The translations under genes and the position numbers were made by a program. Below, in pieces: positions 46,463 to 54,706 of a stretch of 64,000 nt of DNA. Source of the DNA: Bacillus sp. 7884-1 (GTDB taxonomy: Bacteria > Bacillota > Bacilli > Bacillales > Cytobacillaceae). Within the stretch, counting starts at the first letter, position 1. Each line of letters starts with the position of its first letter. A model generated the notes under the pieces. That model searched no databases. It worked only from the letters and a program-made list of their open reading frames with translations, and was not told where the DNA came from. Where the stretch lies: assembly GCF_002272245.1 (NCBI RefSeq), contig NZ_NPDD01000169.1, positions 1 to 64,000 on the forward strand, in the 5' to 3' direction.

Positions 46463-46673
46463 CAAACTTGTCCATTTTTACACATTTAATGAGATCGATC
46501 GTCTCCAACTCCCTCCCAACACCTTCTAAACAAACAGAGCATCAGCTTTGTTTGGAGTGTCGTGAAAAGGAAGACATTCCATTCAGTGTGGCAGGGCACT
46601 TTGTCGTTTGTTAATTCATATACCATTTTCTCAGTGATTTTAGCTGTGAATTCGAAAGTTATAATTCAAAACC

Positions 46674-46703
46674 GCACCGGTCTTAGATAGGGGTGCTTTT
46701 TTT
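46674..46703 (+). terminator. Terminator downstream of the pirin gene
   Basis: GCACC, a 13-base loop, GGTGC and seven T. The 313-base gap 46463-46775 otherwise holds no gene. Confidence 0.6.
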
Positions 46704-46729
46704 ATGCAGGAAGAACTATTTCAATTAAA

Positions 46730-46770
46730 AAAGGAGAAAAGCCATTTAAAAGTGGCTTTTCTCCTTTTAT
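46730..46770. terminator. Strong bidirectional terminator
   Basis: AAAAGGAGAAAAGCCA and TGGCTTTTCTCCTTTT form a perfect 16-bp stem just past the stop codon of the minus-strand gene that follows. Confidence 0.9.
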
Positions 46771-46775
46771 TAATA

Positions 46776-47270
46776 TTAAGCTATATTTTCCATTCTAATC
46801 ATGAATTTTAAGTCTTCATTACTAACGTTTAATAATCTTTCTAGCACAGCCAGCTTAGCGTTAGCTTCCTTGACTTCAAATCCATTAATAAGATTTTCTC
46901 TTTTTATGGTACTTATCATATCTGAGACAACTTGCTTAAAAGTTTGTGAATCAACCAATAGATAATGAATTAATTCTATCGCTGCTTCTATTTCTTGTTT
47001 GTTTTTAATGGCAAATATACTTTGGAGATCAGACTCTAATACAAAAAGAGATTGTAAATCCTCTGAAACTCTTATAATAACGTAACTTGTTTTATTTCCA
47101 TAATACTCATTATCCCTAATCCGAATTAGATCGAGTCCAATCATAAATTCATAAAAAGGAGCGTTCTTATCAAGTAAATGAAATTCCTTAATGTTAATAT
47201 TTGATTTTTCTTCTATAAATATTTCTTTTTCAAATCTAGTTTGAATTACTTTTGATTCTAACATATTCAT
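46776..47270 (-). CDS. Hypothetical protein, 164 residues
   Basis: No family is recognised. The product is soluble and charged, with IKRENLINGFEVKEANAKLA and VLERLLNVSNEDLKFMIRME near the end. It starts MNMLESKVIQTRFEKEIF with a weakly defined RBS. It lies on the opposite strand to the island genes around it, with its own strong terminator, and is probably not part of the MhqR regulon. Confidence 0.65.
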   Translation of the reverse strand: MNMLESKVIQTRFEKEIFIEEKSNINIKEFHLLDKNAPFYEFMIGLDLIRIRDNEYYGNKTSYVIIRVSEDLQSLFVLESDLQSIFAIKNKQEIEAAIELIHYLLVDSQTFKQVVSDMISTIKRENLINGFEVKEANAKLAVLERLLNVSNEDLKFMIRMENIA

Positions 47271-47500
47271 TTTCCATACCTCATTTCTAAAATAGTATTA
47301 TATAAAAAGTAACATGTATACTTTTAGTAACCTAAATACATTATAGTAAACATGAATAAATAAATCAATTAAAGTTGCGTGAGATTTTGTTGGAAATGCT
47401 CACGACTATTTTTTAAAACACCGATTTTGTTTTAAAGATCAACGGATCAACAAGGAAAAACATTCATAAAGGGAATTTATTGTAATTTGATCATTTGCAG

Positions 47501-47551
47501 TTGACTTATGGAGAGGATGATATATAATAAAATTATCTCTAATTCGAGATA
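47501..47551 (+). promoter_or_regulatory. Promoter with MhqR-type operator before spx
   Basis: TTGACT (47501), 16 bases and TATAAT (47523) are followed at 47534-47551 by TATCTCTAATTCGAGATA, one mismatch from the palindrome. The 369-base gap 47271-47639 holds nothing else that I recognise. Confidence 0.82.
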
Positions 47552-47639
47552 TTATAATTGAAGATAAATAACTTTGAGGTAAATGGGAAATTTATTTAAA
47601 ATCAGTCGAACTGACTAAAACATAAAGGGAGGGTTAATA

Positions 47640-48044
47640 ATGGTAACTTTATATATTACGCCTAGTTGTACTTCATGCCGAAAAGCGAAAGCTTGGTTTG
47701 ATGAATATCATATTCCTTACAAAGAAAGAAATATCCTTTCTGAAAAGCTTACATTGGATGAGATTAAGAATATCCTTCACTTTACAGAAGATGGTACCGA
47801 TGAAATTATCTCAACTAAGTCAAAAGCTTATCAGAAGCTAAATATTAATATTGATTCTCTATCACTTCGCGAATTGTATAAAATTATTGAACAAAATCCT
47901 GGGCTATTAAGGAGACCCTTAATCCTTGATGAAAAAAGATTGCAGGTTGGGTTTAATGAAGAAGAGATACGTAGCTTTTTGCCGCGTAATATGCGGATAT
48001 TCCAACTTGATGAAGACCATAGCTATATTGAAGAAGCTCAATAG
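47640..48044 (+). CDS. Spx paralogue (thiol-stress RNA polymerase-binding regulator)
   Basis: Spx binds the RNA polymerase alpha C-terminal domain and redirects transcription during disulfide stress. The 134-residue protein has the redox switch Cys10-Thr-Ser-Cys13, Gly52 (EDGTDEI) for alpha contact and Arg92 ([16 protein letters not shown]). The C-terminus ends [11 protein letters not shown], not in the LAN-type tail of B. subtilis Spx that ClpXP recognises, so its turnover may differ. It sits behind an MhqR-type operator, which suggests quinones induce this copy. Confidence 0.93.
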   Translation: MVTLYITPSCTSCRKAKAWFDEYHIPYKERNILSEKLTLDEIKNILHFTEDGTDEIISTKSKAYQKLNINIDSLSLRELYKIIEQNPGLLRRPLILDEKRLQVGFNEEEIRSFLPRNMRIFQLDEDHSYIEEAQ

Positions 48045-48079
48045 AGCAAAAATGGTACGACCTATATTATAAACAGGTA

Positions 48080-48108
48080 TTGACAATATCTCGAATTCAA
48101 AATATATT
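48080..48108 (+). promoter_or_regulatory. mhqR promoter with half-conserved operator
   Basis: TTGACA, 17 bases and TATATT surround TATCTCGAATTCAAAATA (48087-48104). Only the left half matches well, fitting weaker autorepression of the regulator gene. Confidence 0.75.
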
Positions 48109-48139
48109 GTTTAAGGATATTTAATCAGGAGGTGTAAAC

Positions 48140-48562
48140 ATGGAAAGGAAATGTACAAACCAGCCATTTTTGCTGTTAATGCAAACCTCAAAAGCCATTC
48201 AGGAACGAATAAGAGATGAAATGTCCAAAAATAAACTTAGCATTACAGAGTTTTCTGTTTTAGAGGTACTTTTCTACCAAGGAAAACAAACCATTCAGCA
48301 GATTGGAAATAGAATCTTGATCACTAGCGGATCGATGACGTATGTTATAGATAAACTTGAACAAAAAGGAGTCATAAAAAGAAATGACTGTAGAGAAGAC
48401 AGGCGGGTTATTCATATAACATTAACGGCAGAAGGAATGGAAATGATGGAAAACATCATGCCGAAGTATCAAGAAATGGTTGATTCCTTTTTTGGGGATT
48501 TAACAGATGATGAATCACAGTTGTTGGTCAATTCTTTAAAAAAGGTTAGTAATAGAGTGTAA
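48140..48562 (+). CDS. mhqR: MarR family repressor, MhqR-like
   Basis: The 140-residue protein has the MarR winged helix: LSITEFSVLEVLFYQGKQT, ILITSGSMTYVIDKLEQKGV and the wing DCREDRRVIHITLT. MhqR of B. subtilis represses dioxygenase, DoxX and azoreductase genes through a TATCTCGAATTCGAGATA-type box and is relieved by methylhydroquinone and related compounds. The same box occurs repeatedly around this gene, which supports the assignment. AGGAGGTG precedes the ATG. Confidence 0.88.
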   Translation: MERKCTNQPFLLLMQTSKAIQERIRDEMSKNKLSITEFSVLEVLFYQGKQTIQQIGNRILITSGSMTYVIDKLEQKGVIKRNDCREDRRVIHITLTAEGMEMMENIMPKYQEMVDSFFGDLTDDESQLLVNSLKKVSNRV

Positions 48563-48581
48563 TCGTATATTTTTTTACTTA

Positions 48582-48599
48582 GTATCTCGAAATCGAGAT
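48582..48599. promoter_or_regulatory. Perfect MhqR-type operator
   Basis: TATCTCGAAATCGAGATA lies between mhqR and the second doxX gene, 27 bases before its start codon. Confidence 0.87.
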
Positions 48600-48625
48600 A
48601 ATTAGAAAACAGGAGGATATATATA

Positions 48626-49024
48626 ATGATAAGTATTGGATTATTAATTATTAGGTTAGTGATTGGTTTGTCATTCATGGCTCACGGTACACAAAAATTA
48701 TTTGGCTGGTTTGGTGGCTATGGCTTGAAGGGTACGGGAGGCTGGATGGAATCCCTCGGATTGAAACCAGGTGTGATGATGGCTCTCTTGGCAGGATTAG
48801 CAGAATTAATTGGTGGATTATTGTTTACATTAGGACTTCTTACTCCCCTTGCAGAAATTATGATCGCTGCTACAATGATAATGGCAATTGTTAAGGTTCA
48901 TGCTCCCAATGGCTATTGGGCAACACAAAATGGATACGAACATAACCTGACAATATTAGCAGTGGTAATTGGGTTAGCATTAATTGGGCCTGGGCAATAT
49001 GCTTTGGATGCATTTTTATTCTAA
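48626..49024 (+). CDS. DoxX family membrane protein, MhqP/CatD-like (copy 2)
   Basis: The 132-residue protein is a close paralogue of the one at 42645, with AHGTQKLFGWFGGYGLKGTG and four membrane segments. The order regulator, operator, doxX is the same at both places, so the block was duplicated and one repressor gene then lost. It probably forms a transcript with the dioxygenase that follows. Confidence 0.92.
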   Translation: MISIGLLIIRLVIGLSFMAHGTQKLFGWFGGYGLKGTGGWMESLGLKPGVMMALLAGLAELIGGLLFTLGLLTPLAEIMIAATMIMAIVKVHAPNGYWATQNGYEHNLTILAVVIGLALIGPGQYALDAFLF

Positions 49025-49026
49025 AT

Positions 49027-49050
49027 TATCTCGAATTAAAGAATCTCGAT
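49027..49050. promoter_or_regulatory. Degenerate MhqR-type box before the third dioxygenase
   Basis: TATCTCGAATTAAAGAAT is followed by a second left-half motif, ATCTCGAT. Only half-sites are conserved. Confidence 0.55.
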
Positions 49051-49113
49051 TAATAGGTATCATCAATAAAATAAACAATTAATAGACATCATAATTTAAA
49101 AGGAGTGTTTCAA

Positions 49114-50052
49114 GTGAGTAAGAAAACAATGGGCATTCATCATATCACTGCTATTGTAGGCCATCCACAAGAGAATGTTGATTTTTATGCGGGTGTTTTA
49201 GGGTTACGCTTAGTAAAACAAACGGTAAACTTTGATGACCCTGGCACGTATCATCTCTATTTCGGAGATGAGGGTGGAAGACCTGGAACTATCATCACAT
49301 TCTTCCCTTGGGCTGGAGCCCGCCCGGGAACAATCGGTGGTGGTCAAGTAGGAGTTACCTCATATGTTGTTCCTAAAGGTGCCATGGGATTTTGGGAGAA
49401 TAGATTAGAAAAGTTCAAAGTGCCTTTTTCAAAAGTGGAACGATTCGGCGAGGAATATTTACAATTCGATGATCCACATGGTCTTCACCTTGAAATTGTT
49501 GAAAGAGATGAAGGCGAAGTTAATACTTGGAACTTTAGCGGGGTAACACCAGATGTTGCCATCAAAGGATTTGGCGGAGCTACCCTTTTTTCAACTCAGC
49601 CTAATAAAACGGGGGATTTGCTAGAAAAAGTTATGGGGCTTGAATTTGTAGGTAAAGAAGGAGATTTCGCCCGTTATCGTTCTTCAGCAGAAATCGGAAA
49701 TGTCATTGACCTAAAATTAACATCAATTGGACGTGGACGAATGGGTGTGGGAACCGTACACCACATTGCTTGGCGTGCTAGTGATGACCAGGATCAATTG
49801 GAATGGCAAAAGTATGTAGCAGCCAATGGTTATGGTGTCACTCCAGTACAGGATCGAAATTACTTTAATGCCATTTATTTTAGAGAACACGGTGAAATCT
49901 TATTTGAAATTGCAACAGATCCTCCAGGCTTTGCCCATGATGAATCCGTAGCGACAATGGGAGAAAAATTAATGCTGCCTGCACAGTATGAAACACATAG
50001 AGAACAAATTGAACGCGGGTTGCTGCCATTTCAAGTAAGAGAATTAGATTGA
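49114..50052 (+). CDS. Ring-cleaving dioxygenase, MhqO-like (VOC family)
   Basis: The 312-residue protein has MGIHHITAIVGHPQENVDFY, the first metal His of a VOC domain, then GTVHHIAWRASDD and EILFEIATDPPGFAHDE for the other ligands. It is closer in length and sequence to B. subtilis MhqO than the two copies at 43-45 kb. The GTG at 49114 has AAAAGGAG eight to nine bases upstream; the GTG three codons earlier lies in the RBS. Confidence 0.93.
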   Translation: MSKKTMGIHHITAIVGHPQENVDFYAGVLGLRLVKQTVNFDDPGTYHLYFGDEGGRPGTIITFFPWAGARPGTIGGGQVGVTSYVVPKGAMGFWENRLEKFKVPFSKVERFGEEYLQFDDPHGLHLEIVERDEGEVNTWNFSGVTPDVAIKGFGGATLFSTQPNKTGDLLEKVMGLEFVGKEGDFARYRSSAEIGNVIDLKLTSIGRGRMGVGTVHHIAWRASDDQDQLEWQKYVAANGYGVTPVQDRNYFNAIYFREHGEILFEIATDPPGFAHDESVATMGEKLMLPAQYETHREQIERGLLPFQVRELD

Positions 50053-50075
50053 TTTTACGAAAAGGAATGATTTCT

Positions 50076-50684
50076 TTGCTATCAATTGATCCAGCTTCAT
50101 TGTCTGAAAGAGAAAATTATAAATTTCTAATCGGCAGTATTATTCCAAGACCGATAGCGTTTGTTACCACCCTTTCGAAGGATGGAATTATAAATGGCGC
50201 ACCTTTTAGTTATTTTAATATTGTTTCCTCAAATCCTCCGATGATTTCTTTATCGATTCAGCGAAGAGAGGGGCAGCGAAAGGATACAGCGAGAAATATT
50301 ATCGATTCAAAGGAATTTGTGATTCACATCGTAGATGAACAAAATGTTGAAAAGATCAATCAAACAGCGGCAAGTCTACCTCCTCACCAAAGTGAAATAG
50401 AACTTGCTCAACTAACGCCAGTTGAAAGTGTAAAAGTTTCTGCCCCTGGTGTAAAAGAAGCCAAAATTCGAATGGAATGTACTTTGGAGCATTCTCTTGA
50501 ATTAGGCGGTGTGGATTCACCAGGGTGTGACCTTTTTATAGGGAGAATTGTTCAGTTTCATATTGAAAATGACATATATGAAAAAGGAAGAATTGATCCT
50601 AGGGGATTAGCAGCAGTGAGCCGATTGGCTGGGAATAATTACGCAAAAGTCGGTGAGATTTTTGAAATAGAGCGACCTAATTAA
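50076..50684 (+). CDS. Flavin reductase family protein
   Basis: The roughly 202-residue FMN-binding split-barrel protein has FLIGSIIPRPIAFVTTLSKD, NGAPFSYFNIVSSNPPMISL and the GxxxxDTxxNI-like RKDTARNIIDSKEFVI. Such enzymes supply reduced flavin to monooxygenases or reduce other acceptors. The TTG at 50076 has AAAGGA nine bases upstream and starts MLSIDPASLSE, as in homologues; an upstream TTG overlapping the dioxygenase stop is also possible. Confidence 0.88.
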   Translation: MLSIDPASLSERENYKFLIGSIIPRPIAFVTTLSKDGIINGAPFSYFNIVSSNPPMISLSIQRREGQRKDTARNIIDSKEFVIHIVDEQNVEKINQTAASLPPHQSEIELAQLTPVESVKVSAPGVKEAKIRMECTLEHSLELGGVDSPGCDLFIGRIVQFHIENDIYEKGRIDPRGLAAVSRLAGNNYAKVGEIFEIERPN

Positions 50685-50764
50685 ATCACTATGTGATCAC
50701 TTCTAAGATTTCAACATCCAAGTATTTTATGACGAAATAATATAACTTAAAGGGGAAATAGAAA

Positions 50765-51187
50765 ATGTTAAAAAATGAAATTGGAGCACTTATATTACGA
50801 ATTACATTAGGAGCAATATTTTTTATCCATGGAGTTGTGAAGTTTCAAGGTGGAATTGAAAATACAGCAGGCTGGTTTGAAAGTCTTGGCTTACCAGGAG
50901 TTACAGCTTATGGAGTTGCATTACTTGAAATTATTGGGGGTATCCTATTAATCATTGGATTTGCAACAAGACTAGTATCGGCTTTGTTTGCATTATTAAT
51001 GATCGGAGCAACAGTTAAAGTTAAACTTGCAATTGGTTTATTAGGGAACGGTCAAATGGCAGGATATGAGTTAGATTTAGCTTTTTTAGCAATAGCAGTT
51101 TACCTTGTAATCAATGGAAGCAAGCTATTATCAGTTAGTCAGTTGATTTTTCATAAAGATTCAAATGAGTTAAAAAAAGCCGCTTAA
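50765..51187 (+). CDS. DoxX family membrane protein (divergent copy 3)
   Basis: The 140-residue protein has four membrane segments with ITLGAIFFIHGVVKFQGGIE and GLPGVTAYGVALLEIIGGIL. It is clearly less similar to the other two DoxX proteins than they are to each other and resembles the YqfX/YphA-like oxidoreductase-associated group. It lies 80 bases after the flavin reductase gene and just before the quinone reductase gene. Confidence 0.9.
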   Translation: MLKNEIGALILRITLGAIFFIHGVVKFQGGIENTAGWFESLGLPGVTAYGVALLEIIGGILLIIGFATRLVSALFALLMIGATVKVKLAIGLLGNGQMAGYELDLAFLAIAVYLVINGSKLLSVSQLIFHKDSNELKKAA

Positions 51188-51237
51188 TAGTAGTGAATGA
51201 AGATTTTAGAGGAAAGAAATAATAGGAGGTGTTACAA

Positions 51238-51903
51238 ATGGGTTTCTTGTCTAGATTATTTGGAAATACAACTGAAAAGGAGGAAGAAAAAGTGACAAAT
51301 GTAAAATTAGCGGTGATCTATTACAGCATGGGTGGAACAAACTATCAATTATCAAAATGGGCAGAAGAAGGTGCAAAGGAAGCTGGTGCTGAAGTAAAAG
51401 TATTAAAAGTACCTGAGCTTGCTCCACAATCAGCTATCGAAGGGAATCCCGTTTGGAAAGCACATGTAGATGCAACAAAAGATGTCCCTGAGGTTAAATT
51501 GGATGACCTAGAATGGGCAGATGCGATTATTTTCAGTGTGCCTACTCGATTTGGTAACATGCCAGCACAAATGAAACAATTCCTAGATACAACTGGCGGT
51601 CTCTGGTTTAATGGAAAGCTAATGAATAAAGTTGTAAGTGCAATGACTTCCGCACAAAACCCTCACGGCGGTCAAGAGGCAACTATTTTATCACTTTATA
51701 CATCCATGTATCATTGGGGTGCAATCGTTGCTGCTCCTGGTTATACTGATCCAGTAACATTCGGAGCTGGCGGTAACCCTTATGGAACAAGTGTTACAGT
51801 TGGTCAGGACGGTAAAATGATTGAGGATGTTCAAGCTGCTGTAAAACATCAAGCGAAGCGTACAGTAACAGTTGCAGAATGGGTAAAAAAAGCGAATCAA
51901 TAA
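51238..51903 (+). CDS. NAD(P)H:quinone oxidoreductase, WrbA-like flavodoxin-fold
   Basis: WrbA-type enzymes reduce quinones by two electrons, avoiding semiquinones. Conserved blocks are LAVIYYSMGGTNYQL for FMN phosphate binding, IIFSVPTRFGNMPAQMKQFL and MTSAQNPHGGQEATILS. Two starts are possible: ATG at 51238 with AGGAGG upstream (221 residues), or GTG at 51292 with AAAAGGAGG upstream (203 residues, the usual length). The strong second RBS may give two forms. A relic of a second copy's tail lies at 52515. Confidence 0.92.
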   Translation: MGFLSRLFGNTTEKEEEKVTNVKLAVIYYSMGGTNYQLSKWAEEGAKEAGAEVKVLKVPELAPQSAIEGNPVWKAHVDATKDVPEVKLDDLEWADAIIFSVPTRFGNMPAQMKQFLDTTGGLWFNGKLMNKVVSAMTSAQNPHGGQEATILSLYTSMYHWGAIVAAPGYTDPVTFGAGGNPYGTSVTVGQDGKMIEDVQAAVKHQAKRTVTVAEWVKKANQ

Positions 51904-51923
51904 AATCTTTATCATTATAAAAG

Positions 51924-51951
51924 CTAATCGAAGCCATTCGATTAGTTTTTT
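51924..51951 (+). terminator. Terminator after the quinone reductase gene
   Basis: CTAATCGA, a six-base loop, TCGATTAG and six T. Confidence 0.85.
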
Positions 51952-52076
51952 AATTACATAAAAAAACATTAAAAATCTAAAGAATATTAATGACAACCCA
52001 AAGAAATAATAGGTAGGAAATTATGTTTGAAACTTTGTTTACTTTTATAAATTTTTTACAATAAAGGAGAAGAACG

Positions 52077-52508
52077 ATGACTAAACAGGAACCTTTATTT
52101 ACGTCCTCTGCAACAGCTGTTGGGGGTAGACATGGAAGAGTGGAATCGGCTGAGGGTAATATTAAAATGGACTTAGCCATGCCAGGGACACCAAGAGCAA
52201 AAGAATTACCAAATGCCACAAATCCTGAACAATTGTTTGCTTGTGGTTACTCTGCTTGTTTTGATGGGGCTTTACAAAACATAGCGAGGCGAGAGCGTGT
52301 CAAATTTGATTCTGAAGTAACGGCAAATGTAAGTTTCTTAAAAGATGAAGAAGATCAAGGATTTAAAATTGCTGTAACGTTACAAGTGAAAGGACATGGG
52401 ATTGAAAAAGGAAAATTAGAAGATCTTGTACAAAAGGCACACGAATTCTGTCCCTACTCAAAAGCAACAAGAGGGAATATTGATATTACTTTAGAGGTTG
52501 TAGAATAA
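52077..52508 (+). CDS. Organic hydroperoxide resistance protein (Ohr/OsmC family)
   Basis: The 143-residue protein begins with the Ohr pattern LFTSSATAVGGRHGRVESAE. It has both redox cysteines, in QLFACGYSACFDGALQNIA and HEFCPYSKATRGNIDI. Ohr reduces organic peroxides with lipoyl-linked thiols in the cytoplasm. AAGGAGAAG precedes the ATG. No OhrR gene is adjacent; the MarR protein of the island is MhqR-like, so the regulation of this gene is open. Confidence 0.95.
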   Translation: MTKQEPLFTSSATAVGGRHGRVESAEGNIKMDLAMPGTPRAKELPNATNPEQLFACGYSACFDGALQNIARRERVKFDSEVTANVSFLKDEEDQGFKIAVTLQVKGHGIEKGKLEDLVQKAHEFCPYSKATRGNIDITLEVVE

Positions 52509-52514
52509 GACTTT

Positions 52515-52575
52515 TCTGCTGTTCAATCTGCCGTTAAGCATCAGGCAAAAGGTACTGTTACTGTTGCAGAATAGG
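52515..52575 (+). pseudogene. 3' relic of a second WrbA-like gene
   Basis: Directly after the ohr stop, the DNA reads SAVQSAVKHQAKGTVTVAE and then a stop. This matches the end of the quinone reductase at 51238 (VQAAVKHQAKRTVTVAEWVK). Nothing more of that gene is left, so it is the tail of a duplicated copy replaced or cut by the ohr gene. Confidence 0.8.
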
Positions 52576-52650
52576 TGAAGAACAAGAACGGGAATAGTTA
52601 AGAGATAGAAAGTGCTAATCGATAAGATGTTTTTTGGAAGGATGTTTTTT

Positions 52651-53121
52651 ATGGAAAAAAAACTGATGAATCTACTTACTGCTTTATGTTTGGTTTCCTT
52701 GCCATTTTTATTTAAAGGGCCAAAAATGCGAGAAAATCTTGTTATTTTCTTCTCAAAAGGAGTAATTGCAACTCTGATTGATGCTTATGTGGTTGGTACC
52801 AAAAAACTTGAATATCCTGTTCGCCCTTTTCCTAAAATTTTCAAAACAAATATTATTTATGACATGCTTTTTTTTCCGCTTTTAAGTGTCATCTGGGTGA
52901 AAATTTCTTATAACGATCAATTAGGAAAAATACTTTTGAAAAGTTTACTTTTTAGTGTTCCTATGAGTATCGGTCAATGGTACTTTGAAAAGAATTCTAG
53001 GTTATTCAAATGGAAAAAATGGACACCCTTTCATACGTTTGCAAGTGTAAATTTTACTTTGTTTACGATAAGAGGTTTAGTTGGGTTTATAAAAAAAATA
53101 GATAAGATAAAGAGTGCATAA
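52651..53121 (+). CDS. CBO0543 family membrane protein
   Basis: The 156-residue protein has about four membrane segments and the family traits FFSKGVIATLIDAYVVGTKK and YDMLFFPLLSVIW, with GQWYFEKNSRLFKWKKW near the end. The function is unknown; such genes are common in sporeformers. The ATG at 52651 follows GGAAGGATG by eight bases; earlier in-frame starts are possible. Confidence 0.75.
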   Translation: MEKKLMNLLTALCLVSLPFLFKGPKMRENLVIFFSKGVIATLIDAYVVGTKKLEYPVRPFPKIFKTNIIYDMLFFPLLSVIWVKISYNDQLGKILLKSLLFSVPMSIGQWYFEKNSRLFKWKKWTPFHTFASVNFTLFTIRGLVGFIKKIDKIKSA

Positions 53122-53475
53122 ATTTATAGATGCTTCCAATGATGAAGAAGTCCGGTTTTTACAGCTATGGTTTTCACCAAATGAAAAAAAGTTAACACCA
53201 TCCTATGAAGATATCTCATGTGATGTTGAACAATTAGAAAATAACTTATTACCTGTAATCTCCCATACTGCCTACGAAGGGGTGGCCGGAATTCATCAAG
53301 ATTTAACCCTATATTTACAGTTAGACGGTAATAAGAAGCAGAAAGATTTACATCTTTACTATTGAAGGAGAATTTTTTATTAATTAGGATTCTATTTTAC
53401 AATCCAAGGATGCGGCACGGATTACAGACATTCATGAAATTACGATTCAGGGAAATCAAGATAGTTTCTTTTTAT
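53114..53475 (+). pseudogene. Relic of a YhhW-like pirin gene
   Basis: A frame without a plausible RBS reads FIDASNDEEVRFLQLWFSPN, then NNLLPVISHTAYEGVAGIHQ and DLTLYLQLDG, the middle of a short pirin/quercetinase. It breaks off at 53365, and the family's C-terminal end appears in another frame (KDAARITDIHEITIQGNQDS, about 53405-53470). The N-terminal metal-binding cupin is absent. It is a decayed gene. Confidence 0.7.
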
Positions 53476-53495
53476 GTACCTGGAGGTGGATTTTA

Positions 53496-53744
53496 ATGTT
53501 AATGATTCGTCACTCTATTGGCAGCCGATTGCTGTAAAAAACTACTAATTACCGTTTTGAAAAGCAAGACGATCGTTGGCTAATCTCCTTATCTGTTGAT
53601 GAAGAAACGGCGTCTACAGTTCTAGATTTTCAGGATGAGTTAAATATATTTGAAGCAAAGGAAAAAGAAAAGACTTGGTATTACTCCTCTAATTCACAAA
53701 TATACTTTCAACCTCAGGAAAATCAATTGGTGATAGTTGCATAA
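53496..53744 (+). pseudogene. Broken small gene of unknown family
   Basis: GGAGGTGG and an ATG open a frame that stops after MLMIRHSIGSRLL. It then continues in frame as NYRFEKQDDRWLISLSVDEE, followed by TASTVLDFQDELNIFEAKE and ending NQLVIVA. Another frame upstream reads NVNDSSLYWQPIAVKNY and would join at the same point, so a one-base slip is the likely lesion. Confidence 0.45.
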
Positions 53745-53926
53745 AACAGTCTATCCAATATAATCTTAACCCTATTAAGTTGAGATAATTTGTTAAAAAA
53801 GTCGACTCTTATTCCTTACTAATGGAAGGAGGAATCGGCTTTTTTATATTCGGCTAGAGTATCGAGCAACCATTTCAAATTTATGTTTAGTATCTACCCA
53901 AGGAAATATCTACTAAGAGTGTTTGA

Positions 53927-53968
53927 TTGACAAGAATACTAGATTAATATATTATTAATTCGAGATAT
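53927..53968 (+). promoter_or_regulatory. azoR promoter with MhqR-type half-site
   Basis: TTGACA (53927), 17 bases and TATTAT (53950) are followed by TTAATTCGAGATA (53956-53968), the right half of the island's operator. Confidence 0.7.
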
Positions 53969-54015
53969 ATGATTTAAAAATAATAAAATCAAAGATAAAA
54001 AGGAGAATTATATAA

Positions 54016-54648
54016 ATGAATGTTTTAGTAGTTAAAGCAAACAATCGTCCCGCTTCAGAGGCTGTATCAAGTAAAATATATGAAACTTTTATGGAGAACT
54101 TAAAAGGTGTCAATGTAACAACTTTCGATGTTTTCGCTGAAGATATGCCTTACTTTGGCCAAGAATTATTTAACGCTTTCGGTAAAGTTGAATCAGGTGA
54201 AGAAATGACGGATCTAGAAAAACGTCTTCTTGCTGCAAAACAAAAAGCAATGGATGCTCTTACAGCAGCTGATTTAGTTGTATTCGCATTCCCATTATGG
54301 AACTTAACCATCCCAGCACCATTACAAACATTCATTGATTATGTATACCAAGCTGGTTTTACATTTAAATACGATGAAAATGGTCAAGCAGTACAATTAA
54401 TGACACACAAAAAAGCGATTATCCTAAGTGCACGCGGCGGCGTTTATTCAACTCCGGAAGCAGCACCAATGGAAATGTCTGCAACTTATATTAAAAACGT
54501 AGTTGGCGGCGTATTCGGTATGGAAATCATTGACGAAGTTATTATTGAAGGTCATGCTGCAATGCCAGCTCAAGCTGAAACGATTATTGCTGAAGGATTA
54601 GAAAAAGTAAAAGAAGCTGCAAAGAAACTATCACCAGTAGCAGTATAA
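54016..54648 (+). CDS. azoR: FMN-dependent NADH-azoreductase
   Basis: AzoR reduces azo dyes and, physiologically, quinones by two-electron transfer. The 210-residue flavodoxin-fold protein has VVKANNRPASEAVSSKIYET at the FMN phosphate site, FAFPLWNLTIPAPLQTFID and LSARGGVYSTP for FMN ring contacts. In B. subtilis azoR genes belong to the MhqR and YodB regulons, and here a half-operator precedes the gene. Confidence 0.95.
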   Translation: MNVLVVKANNRPASEAVSSKIYETFMENLKGVNVTTFDVFAEDMPYFGQELFNAFGKVESGEEMTDLEKRLLAAKQKAMDALTAADLVVFAFPLWNLTIPAPLQTFIDYVYQAGFTFKYDENGQAVQLMTHKKAIILSARGGVYSTPEAAPMEMSATYIKNVVGGVFGMEIIDEVIIEGHAAMPAQAETIIAEGLEKVKEAAKKLSPVAV

Positions 54649-54663
54649 TAATGAAGTAAACCA

Positions 54664-54705
54664 AAAGAAAGGCGCTTGGATATCCCAGCGCCTTTCTTTT
54701 TCTCT
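54664..54705. terminator. Bidirectional terminator between azoR and the IclR gene
   Basis: GAAAGGCGCT and AGCGCCTTTC form a stem with T-rich flanks on both sides. Confidence 0.88.
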
Positions 54706-54706
54706 C

